NCBI GenBank assembly: GCA_023653785.1
Contig: JAMKCH010022259.1
Span: 1-64,000 of the forward strand
Length of the DNA: 64,000 bases
Reading direction: 5' to 3'
DNA from: Ophioderma brevispina
Taxonomy: Eukaryota; Echinodermata; Ophiuroidea; Amphilepidida; Ophiodermatidae
Part shown: in pieces, positions 59,430-64,000 of the stretch
How the letters are laid out: each line of letters opens with the position of its first letter
Position numbering within the stretch: the stretch's first letter is position 1
Position numbers and translations under genes: made by a program
Notes under the pieces: generated by a model
Databases searched by the model: none
What the model was told of the DNA's origin: nothing
The model's input: the letters and a program-made list of their open reading frames with translations, nothing else

Positions 59430-60215
59430 AGTGTTTCACTGTTCGATTCCTTCTTTGACGTTGGTGAAAAGAGATTGGTATTTCCTCCTGATGTTGCTCT
59501 ATATTTTCCTTCTCAGTGTCATCTAAATTTGACTCTTCTAGTGTCTTCCCTCATCTTCTATATCAATCCATGTGCCCATCTGAATCCTGTTCCACTTATC
59601 CCAGCACCTTCTGTTTCACACACGCTTATGTCTGACTCTTCTACCAGTTCAATCATTATCTTTCCATATCTTTCATACTACCATCTGAATCTTCTTCCAA
59701 TGTTCCCCTTCCAGTAACATCTTCTGTTTTCCACTCAGCATCCTACATTCCCCTGTTCACCACCTTCTGTTCCTGACACTGACATCTGAATCTTTCGGTT
59801 TCCTGATCAGCATCTTCTGTTTCACACTTACATCTACAATTGAATGTCTTCAGTTCCTCCACCACCACCTTTTGCTTCACTTACATCTGAATCTTCTTCC
59901 GGTTCCTGAGCACAAACAACCTTCTGTTTCACTTTCATCTGCCACTGCATCGTCTTCCAGTTCCTGATTAGCAATCTCTGTTCACTTAAACCTACATTGA
60001 ATCTTCAGGTTTCAATGATCAGCATCTTTTTCACTCTTTAGCTGTATCTGAATCTTCCTCAGGTTCCTGGATCATCATTTTTCTGTTTCACTCTTATCTA
60101 AATCTGAATTTCTTCAGTTCCTGATCAGCATCTTCCTGTTTCACTCACACCACTCTGGATCACTTATGTTTATTTCTGAATCTTCTTCAGGTTCTTCTTT
60201 CTTTTCTCTCACATT
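59430..60215 (-). repeat. Degenerate minisatellite coding an acidic Ser/Glu/Asp linker
   Basis: About ten irregular repeats of 55-70 bp share CTTCTGTTTCACT and TCTGAATCTTCTTC-x-GGTTCCTGATCAGCATC on the + strand. On the minus strand they read as variants of E-P-E-E-D-S-D-x-S-E-S-E-T-E-D-A-D-Q-E, with stops and frame slips. It sits between coding-like blocks of the large pseudogene in the same orientation, so it was most likely an expandable disordered linker in the living protein. Confidence 0.7.
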
Positions 60216-60375
60216 TTCATCCCATCTGAAGAATTAAAATCATAATTATAAAAAACCTCTTCTATACCCATACGCATAATGGACAGCCCATGAAACATGC
60301 CATCAGGGGTTTGTTCATTCCAATCGCAGTTATCTATAGCAAAGTGAATCAAACTCAACATGTCTGAGTACAGGT
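60200..60375 (-). pseudogene. Coding-like block between the GGTCA element and the acidic repeats
   Basis: One minus-strand frame is open here and reads L-Y-S-D-M-L-S-L-I-H-F-A-I-D followed by N-E-Q-T-P-D-G-M-F-H-G and S-I-M-R-M-G. It leads through ATTCTTCAG, which could be a splice acceptor, into the E-E-P-E-E-D-S-E start of the acidic repeats. Its position and codon-like composition place it in the large pseudogene. I cannot align it confidently to a known block of the family. Confidence 0.45.
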
Positions 60376-60803
60376 GGACAGCATATTGCCATCACCTTCC
60401 TAGTTTTTCACATGTTAAAAGTTGTATAACTCACACACTGATTGAGCTTGTTAATTTTAATAATGGTCGTTGTGCTGCTTCTGGTGGTGTGTATATATCA
60501 AAGGCTACACCCATGTTAGAGGTGTTGCTTGCTGTGTACTGGGTACATTACAATGTTGTGCCATAATAACGGACTTGTTAGAAGATGTCTCATTTGGGCT
60601 ATAATTTTGTTGTGACCTACGTGTACCATTGAGAGAAGGTCGGCAACGTTGACCATAGAATCAGGAAGGTATCGAGATGCTGCGCAGTGAAAATTCTATT
60701 CAATTTTATCAACTCAAAAGTTATTTCTTTTTAGCAATGGCGTCTCTACGTAGAATTTTGCAGCACTAGCAATTGTGGGGTTTGCTTTCAGGGGTTGTTC
60801 TTT

Positions 60804-61229
60804 GTGTCGTCTGCAAGGAATGCAGAAGACCAGAAGGCACATAGGGGGATACTCTGGCGTATTGTCTGTGTGTCTGTGATCTGTGTGTGTTTGGTCTTGG
60901 TCAAAAATGTTAACCCATTAAATATTGCATGCCGTATGAGTTCCGTAAGGGCAATGGTGATGTAATTGGGGAAAAGGAGGGGGTGGGGGTGGCGGGGTGG
61001 ACATGTTGGTGACCTCAGGTGACCTTGGTGACCTCAGGTGACCTTTGGGCCGGGGTCAAAATGTAAAACCCGTAATATAATGCATGCTGTATGAGTTCAT
61101 AAGGGCTATGATGGTGTAATTGGTGGAAAGGAGTGGGTGGAGTGGGGTGACATGTTGGTGAGCCTCATGTGACCTCGTGACCTCATGTGACCTCTGGCCC
61201 CATTCACAAACCGCGACGGCGACGGACAC
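60804..61229 (+). mobile_element. GGTCA-rich element, copy 4, within the large pseudogene
   Basis: Left GTGTCGTCTGCAAGGAATGCAG, right CCGCGACGGCGACGGACAC. Interior carries TGACCTCAGGTGACC repeats and a G-rich stretch (GGAGGGGGTGGGGGTGG) instead of the AAAGGTCA pairs. It lies between the N-terminal and acidic parts of the pseudogene. Confidence 0.75.
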
Positions 61230-61520
61230 TAGCGGTCCGGGGGAACCGCGATGATTTTAATTCCTCTTTCAATATGTCGCATGTGTTGAAGGCTCAACAG
61301 TCAAAGATGCAGCAAACACTAAACGCTACCACAATCTTATGGGCCAGATTACAACCTGACCATGAAAGTGTTTCATGAGCCGCCCGTTCGTTAAGTTGTC
61401 TGGACGATAGTTTGAGGGCGTTGGGAATCCGCTTGTGTTTTAGCAATCTATGTATCGGTCTCACATACACGAGAGGTAACACACACCAGAAGATTTGCAA
61501 AACCAAAAGTATGAAATTCT

Positions 61521-61820
61521 CTATATCTTTTTCATCATTCCACTATCAACACGTTTGGCTAGATATTTGTGAATACAAGGTATGTGGTATCGTACATCAT
61601 TCGCAACCATGTCAATGGCCTGGCCAGGGAAATCCTCAATTTTGACAAGTAGTTTAGTATCGTGAAGAGCTTTTGCCTTTGTAAGGAGGGTATTTCCTTT
61701 TGTCCTTGTTGCAGCTAGACAATTTGGTACTCTACCTTTTCTGTCATATTTCTTAGAGCAAATTATGCATTGTTCTTGTCCTTTGAAATGTGGCCTACCT
61801 TTCACACTTGACCGCAACAT
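61521..61820 (-). pseudogene. N-terminal Cys/His segment of the large pseudogene
   Basis: This is the longest intact frame of the pseudogene (99 residues from a Met at 61820). It contains C-I-I-C-S-K-K-Y-D, then P-N-C-L-A, T-R-T-K-G-N-T-L-L, a charged helix-like stretch, and finally V-R-Y-H-I-P-C. The C-x-x-C ... C ... H-x-x-C arrangement suggests one zinc-binding unit. After it, the frame runs into a stop, and other frames continue with a block resembling L-x-x-R-L-M-K-H-F that is also found at this place in the family. Upstream, minus-strand sequence has a stop soon before the Met and a T-rich tract, so the start is only a guess. Confidence 0.7.
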
Positions 61821-61830
61821 TAACTCTTGT

Positions 61831-63759
61831 TTGTGATGATTCTTTTTTTATGTTTGCAGAACATGTTACTAAAAGTTGTGTTTTTTCTTTATTTGTTCAC
61901 ATCTTTTTTTTTTTTTTTTGGTATCATTTCTTCGACATGATCCATGTCATTTGGGAACTTTTTCACTAATGTCAAGAAATAGTCCCTCGGTTCTGTCATC
62001 CTGTCTCAAAATGCAGCTTTTTTTAAAGAGAGGATAACTCGACGGTTGTTATATTTTCAGATTTTCTTTGCTGTTATTTTGACAACAATACGTTTGGTAT
62101 AATCAGTTGCAATGTCAGTTCTTCATTAAATTGAAGTTCAGGTACAGGAAACCCATGTTGACATTAACTCTCCATATCTGCAACTGTTTGGTAAAATCAT
62201 ATATTTGAAGGTAGTACTACACTTGGGAAATCTGGGTCTCGAAAATCTTGACAACGTAAGAGGATTTTTCTGTTACATATTACCTTTTACTTACTCAAAA
62301 ATTTCAATCTATCTAGTAACTAACTTTAACAGAAATAGAAGTCCTGTCAGATTTTTGATTTTTTTTGCTAAATTCAAAAGTTAAACCAAGTACATTAATA
62401 ATACCATAACGTCAATTACTTTTTTAAACAAATAAAGAGTCACTTAAATAATAAATAAATAAAACACTTAAATTAAATTTAAAAAACATACAAAGGGCCA
62501 AACATAATTAAGATATATTTCAAAAACCTGAGACTTACGCACAGCGCAGAAAGGACACTAACTTATGAATGTTGGACCACAGTGATCATATTTCATAATA
62601 GCTTATTCATTCCACGGGGTAGTTGTTTTCCCTTCCGCGTGTAAGTCGCATAAATTGTGTTAGATAGCGCAACAGATGTAGTATTTTCGTTTTGTTTTTT
62701 TAAATTTCAACATAATGGTTTTTACAATTGCTTAGCATTTGAATTTGATAACCCATTCACCTTTTTAGAGCCACAAAAATCTGTCTTAGTTTCTTTTTTT
62801 TTCACCATATGAGAAGTAGGCCTGCTAGTGTTTGATGAGCTATAAAGCCTTTCATTTCCCCTTAATATTCCCATCCCCCGGGAGGCCCAATACATGTCTA
62901 AATTAAAGATTGATTGTTTGTGTTGTATACATCGATCTGCATATTGAATAAAATGTGAACAAGTCTGACCGCACACACAAACAAGAGCCAACAATGGGGG
63001 CGTACAAACTTGCCCAATTTACTCTAGTGTTCGCTCAGGCATGTCGAGATATAGTCCTTAGCGTAAAGAAACTATAATGTTTCTTTTCTTAGTGTAATGT
63101 AACCATCCAAACTAGATTGAAGATAGTCTTTTCAGGCAATCACAACAAAGGAGGCAGAGTCGGGTTCGTTTGAAGAAGGATGTCACTCTATAAAAGGTAA
63201 TTCATGGGCTTGCCTTTCATTTGTGAATAAAAACCGTAATTTTTTGCGAACCACTCGTGCACTTTTAGTTTGAATAACCATACGGAAAGCTTACGATAAA
63301 TTTCTGACTTTAAATCAGGGGTAACGCCTATAGTTAGGTTTAGCCGTTTTGTTTTTCCCTAGTTGCGAAACTAAACAGCCGGGCCCTCTACCACCATTTG
63401 ATCCACGATTTATTTCTCAGCAATTTGCGCAGAATAAATTTAGCTGTTGCCCATTTTGTTTAGACGCGTGGCGCATTGAATAGTTTGCTTGTTTTGCTCA
63501 GCTTGCCAAAAATTTATTTGACATGTAACGAAGAATTCCAATATATCTCTCTACTATTTTAAGCAAATTTCCTGTGCCTGTCTTCGTGGCGTCCAGTGAA
63601 GATCCTAGTATATTCTCGTCGTCACTGCCATTACCGAGGCGATAAATAATTACACGTCAAACTGGGTTTGTTTGCGTATGATAACGACGCGAAGCGGGAA
63701 CAGTTTTTGCCTTCGCTGATTCCGAAAATGTAATCACAATCGGGAACACTCTAAGTTGA
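61831..63759. other. No gene seen upstream of the large pseudogene
   Basis: T-rich with a 16-T run at 61904-61919. If the pseudogene had a promoter or first exon it should lie here, but none is recognisable. The 90-codon minus frame at 62722-62994 has no known motif. Confidence 0.5.
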
Positions 63760-64000
63760 AGGTGCAACGAGAGATTTTGAGACATCCGTACATTGTGTCA
63801 TATGTATCATTTTCATATAGATTAGAAGCCCACCAATAGTTTCTACCTTGTCTTTGGCTCCAGAAATGTCCTTGACAGGAAAACAAAAGACTTTTTCCAT
63901 TTGCTTAATTTCAATATTTTTATTTTTTGCTTAATTTTGTATTAAAATTCTCAAATATTTTTTTCAGTTTTTTAATTTTATTAATTTTTATCTTAATCCT
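63760..64000. mobile_element. TTAA family B copy, inverted, running off the window
   Basis: Starts AGGTGCAACGAGAGATTTTG after TTGA (a mutated TTAA) and continues as the reverse complement of the right half of 18652-18996 (CCAGAAATGTC). The last ~100 bases are T-rich. Confidence 0.75.

Larger units (their letters stand above)
56430..61830 (-). pseudogene. Decayed large uncharacterised gene (GHN-Y / EEADTR-PDTD family), N to C from 61.8 to 56.4 kb
   Basis: Minus-strand blocks keep one gene order over 5.4 kb. They are: a Cys/His N-terminal segment (61521-61820), a short R-L-M-K-H-F-type block (~61400), a coding-like block (60200-60375), an acidic repeat linker (59430-60215), a basic block (59340-59425 joining 58930-59028), core blocks at 58400-58860 and 57790-58330, and C-terminal blocks at 56768-57055 and 56440-56760. 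I recognise the blocks as an uncharacterised protein family repeated many times in marine invertebrate genomes. No function is known to me. Frameshifts, stops and three insertions (SINE 57472-57745, element 59029-59331, GGTCA element ~60804-61229) show it is dead. A possible PIN/FEN-like nuclease region at the C-terminus is inference. Confidence 0.75.

Noticed and set aside
59430..60215. CRISPR-like array
   Set aside because: Units vary in length and sequence without constant repeats or unique spacers, and the context is an animal genome.

Overview
This window is intron/intergenic-type DNA from an animal, not a prokaryote. No long open frames exist, AT content is high, splice-type signals occur, and most of the sequence is built from transposon remnants. 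The mix suggests a marine invertebrate, most likely a non-vertebrate deuterostome such as an echinoderm or hemichordate. The indicators are tRNA-derived SINEs with an 'AAGGCACTTTAC'-type body, many short TTAA-, 8-bp- and TTA-flanked inverted-repeat elements, decayed LINE reverse transcriptases, and a multi-copy uncharacterised protein family that I associate with corals, echinoderms and hemichordates. That placement is inference; no search was run.

One host gene is clear. The last coding exon of a HINT1-like histidine-triad hydrolase lies on + at 42109-42200, with an acceptor before it, the HIT histidines, the family's W-P-P-G C-terminus and a stop. Its upstream exons were not found. A second, indel-damaged copy of this exon follows about 600 bp later across a run of exactly 20 A. 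The same 20-A run (plus one native A at two places) sits at three other duplication junctions, at 14.1, 37.5 and 38.2 kb. I read these as assembly joins, so the duplications at 13.3-14.7, 36.9-38.9 and 42.1-43.3 kb are probably not biological.

Layout. 0-13 kb: AT-rich sequence with a T-rich tract (3.2-4.3 kb), a ~220-bp repeat unit (4.9-5.3 and 12.2 kb) and an inverted repeat pair (10.3 and 11.4 kb). 13-17 kb: foldback hairpins and GGTCA-rich repeats. 17-34 kb: a dense set of short inverted-repeat elements, many with resolvable target duplications, plus a LINE 3' end at 28.9-29.4 kb. 34-37 kb: a 2.6-kb block full of TGACCTTTGACC motifs, itself split by another element. 37-44 kb: artefactual duplications, a LINE tail, the HINT1 exon and a long-TIR element. 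44-56 kb: three more retroelement fragments (LINE RT at 45.0-45.3, LINE RT at 54.0-55.0, possible Gypsy integrase at 55.4 kb), SINEs and a 110-bp hairpin. 56.4-61.8 kb: a long minus-strand pseudogene of an uncharacterised large protein family with a Cys/His N-terminal segment, an acidic repeat linker and a conserved core ending in an E-E-A-x-T-R / P-D-T-D region. It is interrupted by a SINE, an 8-bp-TSD element and a GGTCA element.

The most unusual biology is the 56.4-61.8 kb pseudogene family, whose acidic motifs may mark a PIN/FEN-like nuclease fold, and the transposon-borne spread of perfect DR1 nuclear-receptor-type motifs. The most consequential practical finding is the 20-A linker artefact.
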